Shown one piece after another: positions 23,861-32,280 of a stretch of 64,000 bases of DNA. Below the pieces are notes generated by a model. It was not told the origin of the DNA, did no database searches, and saw only the letters and a program-made list of their open reading frames with translations. Both the position numbers and the translations under genes were made by a program. The DNA lies in contig NZ_BMWA01000016.1 in the NCBI RefSeq assembly GCF_014650995.1, positions 144,678-208,677 on the forward strand, in the 5' to 3' direction. Source of the stretch: Streptomyces viridiviolaceus. Lineage in GTDB: Bacteria; Actinomycetota; Actinomycetes; Streptomycetales; Streptomycetaceae. Position 1 is the first letter of the stretch; every line of letters begins with the position of its first letter.

Positions 23861-26041
23861 TCAGGTGGCTCCGCCCGTGAAAGAGTCCGGGAGGGACTGT
23901 TCCGCCCAGATCACCTTTCCGTCGCGGGTGTAGCGGGTGCCCCATTTGGCGGCGAGCTGGGCGACGAGGAACAGGCCGCGGCCGCCTTCGTCGAAGGTCC
24001 TGGCCCGGCGCAGACGGGGAGAGGTGGTGGCGGTGTCCGTGACTTCGCAGGTCAGCGTGGACTGCAGGATCAACCGCAGGCTGATGGGAGGTCGTCCGTA
24101 GCGGATCGCGTTCGTGACGAGTTCGCTCACCATGAGCTCCGTGCTGAAGGCCAGATCGTCCAGGTTCCAGGCGGCCAGCTGGTCGGTCGCGTGCGTGCGA
24201 GCCCGGGCGACCACCGAGGGATCGGACGGCAGTTCCAGAGTGCTGACGTGGCCGGAATCCAGCGCGCGTGTTCGGGCCAGGAGGAGGGCAACGTCGTCTG
24301 CCGGCCGAGAGGGCAGCAGGGTACCCAAGAGCCGGTCGCAGACGTCTTCCAGCGAGGGACCGGCACCACCCAGGACTTCGAGGAGTTCGGCCAGGCCGAG
24401 GCCCAGGTCGCGAGATGTGCTCTTGATGAGGCCGTCGGTGAACAGGGCGAGGAGGCTGCCTTCCGGCAGCTCGAACTGGGCGGTCTCGAAGGGAAGCCCT
24501 CCCAGGCCCAGGGGCGGGCCGGTCGGCGCGTCCACGAAGTGCACCTGCAGCGGGTGTGCAGGACGGTCGCCGGCCATCGGCAGCGCCACGGCGGGCAGTG
24601 CATGCCCTGCGCTGGCCAGCGAGCACAGCCGCGTCACGGGATCGTAGACCGCGTACAGGCAGGTGGCGCTGATCTCGTCCAGATCTTGACCCTCCTCGTG
24701 CTGCAGCCGGATGACGACATCGTCGAGGTGGGTGAGGAGTTCGTCCGGCATCAGATCGATGTCAGCGAGCGTCCGCACGGCCGTGCGCAGCCGGCCCATG
24801 GTGGCCGAGGCGTACAGACCACGGCCGACCACGTCACCGATGACCAGGGCCGTCCGCGCCCCGGAGAGCGGGATCACGTCGTACCAGTCGCCTCCCACGC
24901 CGGCACGTGCGCCGGAGGGCAGGTAGCGGGCGGCGGTCTCGACGGCACCGTGCCGGGGCACGCGGTCCGGGAGCAGGCTCTGCTGGAGGGCCAGGGCAGT
25001 GGCGCGTTCGTGGGTGTACATGCGGGCGTTGTCGATGTACACAGCCGCCCTGGAGGTGACCTCCTGGGCCAGGAGCAGATCGTCGTCGTCGAACGGCGCA
25101 GCGTCATGGTGACGGAAGAACTGCGCGACGCCCAGGGGACTGCCCCGGGCCCACAGCGGGGCCAGCAGCACCGTGTGGATGCCGAAGTCGCCGAGAGAGC
25201 GCCTGAGGGCTTCGGAGCCGGTGAGCCATGCCGGGATGTCGGCGGACGTGATGCGGTGGCGCACGGGCTGCCCGGCGGCCAAGGCGTTGGCAGGACCCGA
25301 CCCCGTCGTGAAGGTGTGCGTGTGGCCTGTGGGCACCCCCTGTGGGCAGCCTCCCAGCGCCGGGTGCTGGGCGACGCGGCGCACCATCAGGGCGTCCTGT
25401 GCGGGAGGCGCGTCCTCTTCACGCAGTGCGGCTTCGAGGAGATCGACGGTGACGAAGTCAGCCAGGTGTTCGGCCCCTACTTCGGCCAGTTCCTGAGCGG
25501 TGCGGCCGATGTCCAGGCTGGTGCCGATCCGCCGGCTCGCCTCGTTGACCACTATGAGCCGCCTTTGCAACCGGCCGTCACGCGCGTGCTGGAATGCCAT
25601 CACGGCCTGTTCGGAGGTGTGGTCGATGTAGTCGAAGGATCCTGTGATCAGTCTGGCGGCGACTGCGTCGCGCAGCTGCGGGTCCGTGGCGTGGCGGGCC
25701 GCCTCCTCCCGGACCATGGCGAGGGCGGCGGCGTGTCCGATGCGGTAGGCGCGCAGGAGCTCGGTGATCTGCCCGCCGCACTCGGCAAGGCGTCTGGCAA
25801 AGTCGATGGCGGCAGGCGGAGCCTGGACGCCGGAGAGATCGAAGCCTCGTTCGAGCGATTGGAGCACGGTGTCGATGTGCTGATGGGCAGCGTCTGTGGC
25901 GAGGTCGGTGAGATCGTCGTGCGCCCATACTGACGGGACCTGCTCGCGCATGCTCGTCACCAGGGCATCGACCAGCTCCCCCACGCGCGACCGGAGCCGG
26001 AGTGCGATGTCTCGCAGGAGAGCATCGACATCAGTCCTCAT
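23861..26041 (-). CDS. SpoIIE-type PP2C phosphatase with RsbR/PucR-like, GAF and HATPase domains
   Basis: This is a 726-residue signalling protein. Domains in order: an all-helical sensor (about 1-160, RsbRD/PucR-like: LLRDIALRLRSRVGELVDAL); a GAF domain (about 170-365, ending LAQEVTSRAAVYIDNARMY); a SpoIIE/PP2C phosphatase (about 385-590, with GVGGDWYDVIPLSG, VIGDVVGRGL and LFTDGLIKSTSRDL); and an anti-sigma-type HATPase (about 600-720, with FSTELMVSELVTNAIRYG and DEGGRGLFLVAQLA). It probably dephosphorylates an anti-sigma antagonist and may also act as an RsbW-like kinase. No partner genes are adjacent. ATG 26041 lacks a close ribosome binding site; a start slightly upstream is possible. 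Confidence 0.85.
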   Translation of the reverse strand: MRTDVDALLRDIALRLRSRVGELVDALVTSMREQVPSVWAHDDLTDLATDAAHQHIDTVLQSLERGFDLSGVQAPPAAIDFARRLAECGGQITELLRAYRIGHAAALAMVREEAARHATDPQLRDAVAARLITGSFDYIDHTSEQAVMAFQHARDGRLQRRLIVVNEASRRIGTSLDIGRTAQELAEVGAEHLADFVTVDLLEAALREEDAPPAQDALMVRRVAQHPALGGCPQGVPTGHTHTFTTGSGPANALAAGQPVRHRITSADIPAWLTGSEALRRSLGDFGIHTVLLAPLWARGSPLGVAQFFRHHDAAPFDDDDLLLAQEVTSRAAVYIDNARMYTHERATALALQQSLLPDRVPRHGAVETAARYLPSGARAGVGGDWYDVIPLSGARTALVIGDVVGRGLYASATMGRLRTAVRTLADIDLMPDELLTHLDDVVIRLQHEEGQDLDEISATCLYAVYDPVTRLCSLASAGHALPAVALPMAGDRPAHPLQVHFVDAPTGPPLGLGGLPFETAQFELPEGSLLALFTDGLIKSTSRDLGLGLAELLEVLGGAGPSLEDVCDRLLGTLLPSRPADDVALLLARTRALDSGHVSTLELPSDPSVVARARTHATDQLAAWNLDDLAFSTELMVSELVTNAIRYGRPPISLRLILQSTLTCEVTDTATTSPRLRRARTFDEGGRGLFLVAQLAAKWGTRYTRDGKVIWAEQSLPDSFTGGAT

Positions 26042-27425
26042 GACATGAATGTAATAGATTCTCCCTTTTTGCTCCTGCTTGCTGCCTGACGAGCTCGCGA
26101 TTGCCGGCTCGGTGTCTGTGAGCTCGGTGTCGCAGAGACGTGAGCGTGAGCGGGATGCGGCCGTCGGCGGCCGTGCTGCTGCAGGGCCGAGCGCCGATTG
26201 ACCTGTACGCGTCACCGGAAAAACTTCGCCATCCAGTCGAGCACGCTGGGTGTACGCCAGCACCACAGGCGGGAATCACGGGCTGGAGAAGGGGGATCCG
26301 TCGCCCGCCTCGGGCTCCATGTGCCATTTCTGGATGCCCTCCGGACGGTCCACGGGCCAGCCAGGGAGCAGCTCGCCGTCACCGACGCCCACGTCAGCCT
26401 CGAAGATCAACTACGACCTGAACCACCGGGCCATGGTGGTCACAGACGCGGTCCCTTGCGGCGCGCAGTCCGGATGCACCACTGGTGAGGCCAGCTTTGC
26501 CGGGTGGGTCCGGCACTGGGCAGAGAACAAGCCTTGGCATGAGGCTGCGTGACTGTCCAGGAGGCCGGCGAGCGAGGTCCAGGCCACGCGGCAGGACGGC
26601 GGAAGCGGCGCTGCCGCGGTTGCCGGTCACGGCCACGGTGCCGACCCCCGTCACCGCCGGCTACCTCCGCGAGCCCGACACGGAGCTCCCCACGGCCCGG
26701 ACAGGAATTCACCGGCCGCATCAACACCCTGCTCACCGCAGCCGACCACCCGTACATCTGGGACAGTCGGCCCACCAGTCCTCCCCGACTCCCCGGAGAG
26801 CCACGACTGCCCAGACACCAGGTCGGCCGACAGCGAGCTTGCCCGACCAGATGGGCACCCCGGAACGCCGAATGCCTCCGTCCTTGTCACAGGGATGCCT
26901 CAAGCGGGCGTCTTCGCTCACCTATCCGGTGCACCGAGCGAGCACAGCTGGGACCGACAGCCCTACCGTCGTAGTGCCTTGCAACAGCGACAGGACGGCA
27001 AGGCCCGGGTGGCCCCCGAACTATGCGCCCTGGGAGGGGGCCGCCAACCCGGTTCGGCGGCCGGCGCCGGCGCGCAGGCCGGGCTGCGCGCCCGCGTGCG
27101 TGTCCAGGAAGGCAAGGGTCACCACCGCGAAGGCGGAGCGCTGCAACGGCCGGTGGATGATCACCAAGTTGCACATCCGGGGGAGTGTGAAGGCTGAGGC
27201 GCGCGGCGGCGGCATTGGTACACCGGCCCGCAAGGGCGCCTCGACCAGCGGTGGCTCTGTCCGCGAGTTCAGAGAGCAGTTGTTCAGGGCCTGGGAGGCG
27301 GCCCGCTCCGGACCGAAGCAAGTGTTCACCAGACCGAGAGGCATCCCGTCGGCGCTACACCGGACCTGAGTCTCCGAGGTGTTGGACGTCCTGCAAGGAT
27401 GATCTGCGAGGGCATCTCAGCGACG
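26042..27425. other. Gene-poor interval of about 1.4 kb
   Basis: The first 60 bp are AT-rich and should hold the promoter of the SpoIIE-type gene. Beyond that, frames on both strands are short, lack ribosome binding sites and change without pattern. I find no gene I can support. Confidence 0.5.
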
Positions 27426-27590
27426 TCAGTCGTGCCGGGCAAGCTCGACCGCGGAAGCGAGCAGGATCACGGTCGGTACGGGGACGAGCACCAGGTCCGG
27501 GAACACGCCGAGGAGCAGCCCGCCCAGCACCGCCCCGCCGGCCGAACCCGCGGCCACGACCAGGGTGAAGCGTTGGACCTCCGTTCCAGC
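27426..27590 (-). pseudogene. Possible C-terminal fragment of a TauE/SafE-type permease
   Basis: The minus frame reads FTLVVAAGSAGGAVLGGLLL, then VPVPTVILLASAVELARHD and stops. Two hydrophobic helices ending in an ILL.SAV..ARH tail resemble the end of sulfite exporter TauE/SafE permeases. Nothing upstream continues it. I rate this as a relic, with the family uncertain. Confidence 0.35.
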
Positions 27591-27706
27591 CGGCTGACCT
27601 TCGCACGCCCTGCCTCGCCGCCCCCACCGTCACGAGGTTCCACAGCGCTGGCGAAGAGCACAACACCGTCGCCCTCCACGTCGTCCAGATGCCACCATGC
27701 TGTTCC

Positions 27707-27949
27707 ATGGCCCAACGCGACCCCAAGGCCGAGGTTCGGCAGCTCCTCTACGAACTCTGCGTCGACCTTGGTTTCTGTCTCCCGCCGCAACAGCAGCATC
27801 ACCTCATGGCGACACCACCTGCCGACGCAGACAGCTTCACCGAAGCCGTGTTCGAGGCGGAGGGAATGGACCCCGGCCTGCATGAGCAGCTACGGCGCCA
27901 GGTGCGAGAACGGGTCGACCGGCACATACGCACATGGGGTGCCCCCTAG
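27707..27949 (+). CDS. Small conserved hypothetical protein
   Basis: This 80-residue acidic protein (MAQRDPKAEVRQLLYELCVD, LGFCLPPQQQHHLMATPPAD, DSFTEAVFEAEGMDP) looks like the short two-helix hypothetical proteins common in Streptomyces, with the LCVDLGFCLPP motif. There is no signal peptide or known domain. No clear ribosome binding site precedes ATG 27707; an ATG at 27689 is equally possible. It lies about 200 bp upstream of the interrupted PIG-L gene in the same direction. Confidence 0.6.
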   Translation: MAQRDPKAEVRQLLYELCVDLGFCLPPQQQHHLMATPPADADSFTEAVFEAEGMDPGLHEQLRRQVRERVDRHIRTWGAP

Positions 27950-28371
27950 AGCACGGAGGGCGTCGGGAGTACGTCCAGCTGACCCTCTCTGGTCGGGGCC
28001 GTGGACGGGACGCCGGACGGGTGGGTCCGCGCTGGACACGCCTGTCCTGCACACATCGGGGCGTCACCTGCACGGGGCCCGGCCCCAGCGGCGGACCGCA
28101 CTGGGTGACATAGGATCGAGCTCCCTTTCATGCGGGAAGGCGGTCGGTCCATGCCCGTGCCGAGCCTGCTCGCAGTCTTCGCTCACCCGGACGACGAGTC
28201 GTTGTCCGCAGGCGGAGTGCTGGCCCGCCACTCTGCTGAGGGAGCGCGTACGGCAGTCGTGACGGCGACCTGGGCCGCGGACACCCCGCGGGCTGCCGAG
28301 TTGGCCGAGGCACTACGGATCCTCGGCGCCGGCAAGCCACGGATGCTCGGCTACCGGGACTATTCGCGGTG

Positions 28372-28391
28372 CACCGGGCTTCAGCCTGGTG
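28372..28391. repeat. Left-end subterminal hairpin of the IS element
   Basis: CACCGGGCTTCAGCCTGGTG folds into a short stem with one G-U pair, 11 bp inside the left junction, where TnpA of this family recognises single-stranded DNA. Confidence 0.6.
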
Positions 28392-28462
28392 GTGAAGCGA
28401 ATCTGAGAACTGCTGTGACCTCAGATGTGTGCATGGATCCGCGCTGTTCACCTCAGCCAAGG

Positions 28463-28879
28463 TCAGAGCGGCCGGTTCTGCTGCTCGATGTACTGCTTCA
28501 CGATGCTGAGCGGTGCGCCGCCGACGGAACCGGCGAAGTGCGAGCCGGACCACAGGCGCTGTGCCCGCCAGTAGTGGCGGACGAGGTCGGGGAACTCCTG
28601 GCGCAGCCGCCGGGAGGAGACTCCCTTGAGGCTGTTGACCAGCTTGGATACGGCGACCTTCGGGGGGAAGTTCACGAGTAGGTGGACGTGGTTGTTCTCG
28701 CCGTTGAACTCGACCAGCTTGGCCTCGAAGTCCTCGCACACGGCCCGCATGATCTCCTCGCACCGCGTCAGGTGCCGGTCGGCGAAGACGGGGTGCCGGT
28801 ACTTCGTCACGAAAACCAAGTGAACGTGCATGCGGAAGATGCAGTGACGACCAGTACGAACGTTCTCATCGATACCCAT
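28463..28879 (-). CDS. tnpA: IS200/IS605 Y1 transposase TnpA
   Basis: The 138-residue protein is a full-length HUH single-strand transposase: CIFRMHVHLVFVTKYRHPVF at the start, His64-x-His66 in ENNHVHLLVNFPP, and the nucleophile Tyr130 in SIVKQYIEQQ. It cuts and joins single-stranded DNA at the element ends during replication. It is divergent from tnpB, with starts 26 bp apart. All catalytic residues are present, so the element may still move. Confidence 0.92.
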   Translation of the reverse strand: MGIDENVRTGRHCIFRMHVHLVFVTKYRHPVFADRHLTRCEEIMRAVCEDFEAKLVEFNGENNHVHLLVNFPPKVAVSKLVNSLKGVSSRRLRQEFPDLVRHYWRAQRLWSGSHFAGSVGGAPLSIVKQYIEQQNRPL

Positions 28880-28904
28880 AAACCACGTGTGTACCGTGAT
28901 CGGT

Positions 28905-30113
28905 ATGCAGCTTCGGTACAGCTTCCGCCTGTACCCGAGCGCCGGTCAGCGCATTGGTTTGGCGAGGGCGTTCGGGTGCGCGCGGGTGGTCTACAACGAC
29001 GCGCTCCGCGTTCGGGAGACCGCCCGCGGTGAAGGCCTGCCGTTCCCGAAGACCGGGGACCTGTCGAAGCAGCTCATCACCGAGGCCAAGAGCCGGCCGG
29101 AACGGGCCTGGCTCGGCGAGGTGTCGGCGGTCGTTCTCCAGCAGTCCCTGCGCGATCTGGACGCCGCGTACAAGAACTTCTTCGACGGGCTGAAGGGCAG
29201 GCGCCCGCGCATGGGTGCGCCCCGGTACAAGTCGCGGAAGGACACCCGGCAGGCGGTGCGGTTCACGGCGAACGCCCGCTGGTCGATCACCACCGGCCAA
29301 AAGCTGCGCCTGCCGAAGATCGGCGACCTGAAGGTGAAGTGGTCCCGCTCCCTGCCCTCGACGCCGTCCACGGTGACCGTGGTCAAGGACAGCGCGGGCC
29401 GGTACTTCGCGAGCTTCGTCGTGGAGACCGGCCCGGACGAGATCTGGCCGCAGACCACGCCCGAGGTGGGCATCGACCTTGGGCTGGGGCACTTCGCGGT
29501 CCTGTCGGACGGCAGGAAGATCGACAGCCCGCGCTTCCTGCGCCGGGCCGCCAAGCGCCTGAGGAAGGCGCAGCGCGCCCTCTCCCGTAAGGAGAAGGGC
29601 AGCAAGAACAGGGACAAGGTCAGGATCCGCGTCGCACGGGCACACGCCCGTGTCGCGGACGCACGCCGCGAGTTCCACCATCAGCTCTCCACCAGGCTGA
29701 TCCGCGAGAACCAAGCGATCGCCGTGGAGAACCTGGCGGTGAAGGGACTCGCCCGCACGCGCCTGGCCAAGTCCGTGCACGACGCCGGATGGTCGGCGTT
29801 CGTGACCATGCTGGAGTACAAGGCCGCCCGGTACGGGCGCACCCTTATCCGGATCGGACGCTTCGAGCCCACGTCTCAGGTGTGCTCGCAGTGCGGCTTC
29901 AAGGACGGCCCCAAGCCCCTGCACGTCCGGGTGTGGACCTGCGGGGCATGCGGGGCCGTCCTGGACCGGGACATCAACGCGGCGGTCAACGTCGCCAAGG
30001 CGGCCGGACTGGCCGTGACAGCCTGTGGAGCGCAGGTAAGACGGGCACCCGTGCCCGCACCGCGCAGCGAAGCAGGAACCCACTCGACACCGCAGCTCCC
30101 AACGGCGCGGTAG
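28905..30113 (+). CDS. tnpB: RNA-guided nuclease TnpB
   Basis: A 402-residue TnpB/IS1341-type protein with an N-terminal helical/OB part (MQLRYSFRLYPSAGQRIGLA) and a split RuvC nuclease with Asp191 in GIDLGLGHFAV, Glu275 in AVENLAVKG and the DRD at 354-356 in LDRDINAAVN. Between the last two is a zinc ribbon CSQC...CGAC (327-349). All sites are intact. TnpB uses an omega RNA from the right end of its element to cut DNA beside a short motif (TAM) that equals the insertion target. The last codons overlap the probable omega RNA scaffold before 30150. Confidence 0.92.
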   Translation: MQLRYSFRLYPSAGQRIGLARAFGCARVVYNDALRVRETARGEGLPFPKTGDLSKQLITEAKSRPERAWLGEVSAVVLQQSLRDLDAAYKNFFDGLKGRRPRMGAPRYKSRKDTRQAVRFTANARWSITTGQKLRLPKIGDLKVKWSRSLPSTPSTVTVVKDSAGRYFASFVVETGPDEIWPQTTPEVGIDLGLGHFAVLSDGRKIDSPRFLRRAAKRLRKAQRALSRKEKGSKNRDKVRIRVARAHARVADARREFHHQLSTRLIRENQAIAVENLAVKGLARTRLAKSVHDAGWSAFVTMLEYKAARYGRTLIRIGRFEPTSQVCSQCGFKDGPKPLHVRVWTCGACGAVLDRDINAAVNVAKAAGLAVTACGAQVRRAPVPAPRSEAGTHSTPQLPTAR

Positions 30114-30120
30114 GCGGGAG

Positions 30121-30141
30121 TCTCCCCCTTCATGGGGGAGA
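30121..30141 (+). repeat. Right-end hairpin of the IS element and likely omega RNA 3' stem
   Basis: TCTCCCCC-TTCAT-GGGGGAGA is an 8-bp perfect stem, followed by GGATGTCAA to the element end. In known elements the omega RNA scaffold ends here and the guide is the flanking host sequence. Confidence 0.65.
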
Positions 30142-30723
30142 GGATGTCAAGCCGATGCACGTGTACCGCAGCAGTCGGCCCCAGGCATGGTGCGGTTCTG
30201 CGATGCCCCGCTCGACGAAGCAGTACGGCAGGTGGTGGCGCACATCCGTGAATTCCGCCCCGACATCATGGTCACCCATGACGCCTACGGCGGGCTGCCC
30301 GGCCACCCGGACCACGTGCACACGCATCGGGTGACCACGCTCGCAGCCCAAGCAGCCGGACTCGGGCAGCTCTACCCGGATGCCGGAGCACCCTGGCAGC
30401 CCCGTGCCCTCTACCTGGCCACGCACCCGCACTCGGCCGTTCCGGCGCTCAGAGACGTGATCGGCGCGCGCAAGGCGGTGTACAGCGTTCCGGACGAACT
30501 GGTCACGGCAACCGTCGATGTCAGCGCTTGGATGCAGCAGAAGATCGCCGCGGTACTGGCGCATCGCTCCGAGGTCGAGAGGGGAGCCCTGCCGGGCGTG
30601 ATCGCCGGCCTTCCACCGGTTGCACGAGAGCGGCTGTTCGCTACCGAGTGGTACATCCGTCAGACCCCCGCAATCACGGCACCGGCCCAAAGGGAACTGA
30701 CCGTTTGACCCCACGGCCCGCAT

Positions 30724-31047
30724 TTGGCCCACCTGGTGGCGGTCCGCTGGGCGTTGGCTGGTCGTGTCCGGCTACCTCTCGGGATGTTCAGCAGGCGCAG
30801 GGCTCGCAATTGCTCCGACGAGGCCATCACACGTGCAGCCTCCAAGACGCTGGCCCGACACGCCGACTCCACCGACCCGCGGCTGGGCGCCGCGAGCCTG
30901 GAGGGAGCTCCCCTGCTGAACGAATCCGGAGCGTTCGACCGCCTGACAGTCGAGCTCGAACGCCCCGCAGTGAACCCCGTGTTCGTGGCCGTCACGGACG
31001 CCTACGTGCGCGACCGCGACGGCCGTCTCTCCGATGCCCAGAGCTGA
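30724..31047 (+). CDS. Hypothetical protein, perhaps a fragment
   Basis: This 107-codon frame has an odd N-terminus but a convincing second half: TRAASKTLARHADSTDPRLG, then GAPLLNESGAFDRLTVELER and NPVFVAVTDAYVRDRDGRLS. The codon choice there is coding-like. I do not recognise the family, and there is no ribosome binding site at 30724, so it may be the tail of a larger lost gene. It follows the PIG-L gene by 15 bp on the same strand. Confidence 0.35.
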   Translation: MAHLVAVRWALAGRVRLPLGMFSRRRARNCSDEAITRAASKTLARHADSTDPRLGAASLEGAPLLNESGAFDRLTVELERPAVNPVFVAVTDAYVRDRDGRLSDAQS

Positions 31048-31181
31048 CCTCGCTCAGAAGCGCCACCCCCTGATCGGCAGCCAGACTCGTATGAGAGGGC
31101 GTGGTCGGACCGCCGCGGGACCGGCTCGGTGCGGGTCGGTACCGGCCACGATCCGATCGCTGTGAAGTCTCGCGTCCCTTC

Positions 31182-32120
31182 TCAGCTGATTCGCCAGGGA
31201 CGGAGCTTCTCGGGGTTTCTCACCGCCCAGATGTGTCTGATCCGGTCGGCGGCGATCTCGAACGCGAACACGGTCGAGAGTGTGCCGTCCTGTTGCGCCA
31301 CCAAGCCGGGCAGGCCGTTGACCGTGCACTCCAGGAACGTGGTGCGGTCGCCCGACACACGGGCGATCTCCGCGTAGGCGCGTGCAATCTGCGAGCTGCC
31401 CACGATCGGGTGCAGGTGGGTGATGGCCAGCCCGCCGCCGTCGGCGGTCGCGACGGCGTCGGGGTCGAGCAGGCCGATCAGGGCGTCGATGTCCTTGGCT
31501 TCCCACGCCGTTCTGAACTGCCTGACGATGTCGGCTTGTCCGGCACTCGAGGTCGCCGGGCTCTGCGATGTGCGGATGCGCCGGCGGGCGGACGAGGCCA
31601 GTTGGCGGCACGCCGCCGGAGTACGGCCGACGATCTCGGCGACCTCACCGAAGGGGTAGCGGAAGACGTCGTGCAGGACGAAGGCGACGCGCTCGGCCGG
31701 CGTCATCGAATCGAGGACGACCAGGAAGGCCATCGTCACCGACTCGTCGAGGGTGACCCGGTCGGCCGGGTCGGTCCCGTCGGCGCCGGAGCCCCCGGTG
31801 AGCCACTCAGCGGGTTCAGGCAGCGGTTCCGGGATCCAGTCGCCCACGTACGTCTCCCGCCTGGCCCGAGCCGAGCCGAGCAGGTTCAGGCAGATGCGGC
31901 TGGCGACCGTCATCAGCCAGGCGCCGGGCGACTCGATGGCCTGCTGTTCCCGTGCGGACATGGCGTACCAGCGGGCGTAGGCCTCCTGCACGACGTCCTC
32001 CGCGTCGGCAAGGGAACCGAGGAGCCGATAGGCGAGGTTGATCAGCCTGCGACGCTCACTCATGATCGTGCTGAGGCCCGGATCGCTCTGGTCGTCGCCG
32101 GGCTCGGCTCTCGTGGTCAT
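31182..32120 (-). CDS. ECF41-type RNA polymerase sigma factor (SigJ-like), copy 2 of 3
   Basis: A 312-residue sigma factor with region 2 (about 22-92, YRLLGSLADAEDVVQEAYAR), region 4 (about 125-185, VLHDVFRYPFGEVAEIVGRT) and a SnoaL-like extension from about 198. It has the ECF41 marks WIPEP (95-99), DGGGL (227-231) and NPEKL (302-306). It is divergent from a SnoaL-LUD fusion gene across a 65-bp inverted repeat (32165-32229). In this family the adjacent enzyme gene is usually the sigma factor's target, so the fusion gene is the likely one (inference). Confidence 0.9.
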   Translation of the reverse strand: MTTRAEPGDDQSDPGLSTIMSERRRLINLAYRLLGSLADAEDVVQEAYARWYAMSAREQQAIESPGAWLMTVASRICLNLLGSARARRETYVGDWIPEPLPEPAEWLTGGSGADGTDPADRVTLDESVTMAFLVVLDSMTPAERVAFVLHDVFRYPFGEVAEIVGRTPAACRQLASSARRRIRTSQSPATSSAGQADIVRQFRTAWEAKDIDALIGLLDPDAVATADGGGLAITHLHPIVGSSQIARAYAEIARVSGDRTTFLECTVNGLPGLVAQQDGTLSTVFAFEIAADRIRHIWAVRNPEKLRPWRIS

Positions 32121-32164
32121 GGTCTGGCCGTCTCCCTCGCTCGGTTCTGTGCCGCTACGCCTAC

Positions 32165-32229
32165 GACAAGACAGCGCTCCGGAATGTGAGGCCGACGCGC
32201 CGCCTCACATTCCGGAGCGCTGCATTGTC
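32165..32229. repeat. 65-bp hairpin: 28-bp arms, 9-nt loop
   Basis: The left arm (32165-32192) and right arm (32202-32229) are reverse complements at 26 of 28 positions, with a CGACGCGCC loop. The core GCGCTCCGGAATGTGAGG is perfect. It fills the divergent region between the ECF41 gene (start 32120) and the SnoaL-LUD gene (start 32281). It could be an operator for a dimer or tetramer, a cruciform, or an RNA hairpin in either leader. Each arm contains TCACATT/AATGTGA, as in sites A and C. Confidence 0.9.
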
Positions 32230-32280
32230 GTCACGGTGTCGCGCCGGTGAGGGCGACAACAAGACGGAGAGGGGACATCC

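Larger units (their letters stand above)
28361..30150. mobile_element. IS200/IS605-family insertion sequence (1,790 bp)
   Basis: The element carries divergent tnpA (minus) and tnpB (plus). Its ends are set by the restored PIG-L frame: left junction after CTACCGGGAC, right junction after GGATGTCAA. There are no terminal inverted repeats and no target duplication, as expected. Subterminal imperfect hairpins lie at 28372-28391 (CACCGGGCTTCAGCCTGGTG) and 30121-30141 (TCTCCCCC-TTCAT-GGGGGAGA). The exact cut sites could be shifted by a few bases. Confidence 0.85.
28151..30708 (+). pseudogene. PIG-L family deacetylase interrupted by an IS200/IS605 element
   Basis: The N-terminal 70 codons (28151-28360) start MPVPSLLAVFAHPDDESLSA and hold the metal/catalytic AHPDDE motif; the C-terminal 185 codons (30151-30705) hold REFRPDIMVTHDAYGGLPGH and the second motif HPDHVHTHRV. 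Joining 28360 to 30151 restores one frame of 255 codons, the normal family length. PIG-L enzymes remove acetyl groups from N-acetylglucosamine-type amines or from thiol conjugates (as in mycothiol metabolism), using zinc. The intact form would be cytosolic. As it stands neither half carries both motifs, so it is inactive unless the element leaves. Confidence 0.9.
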
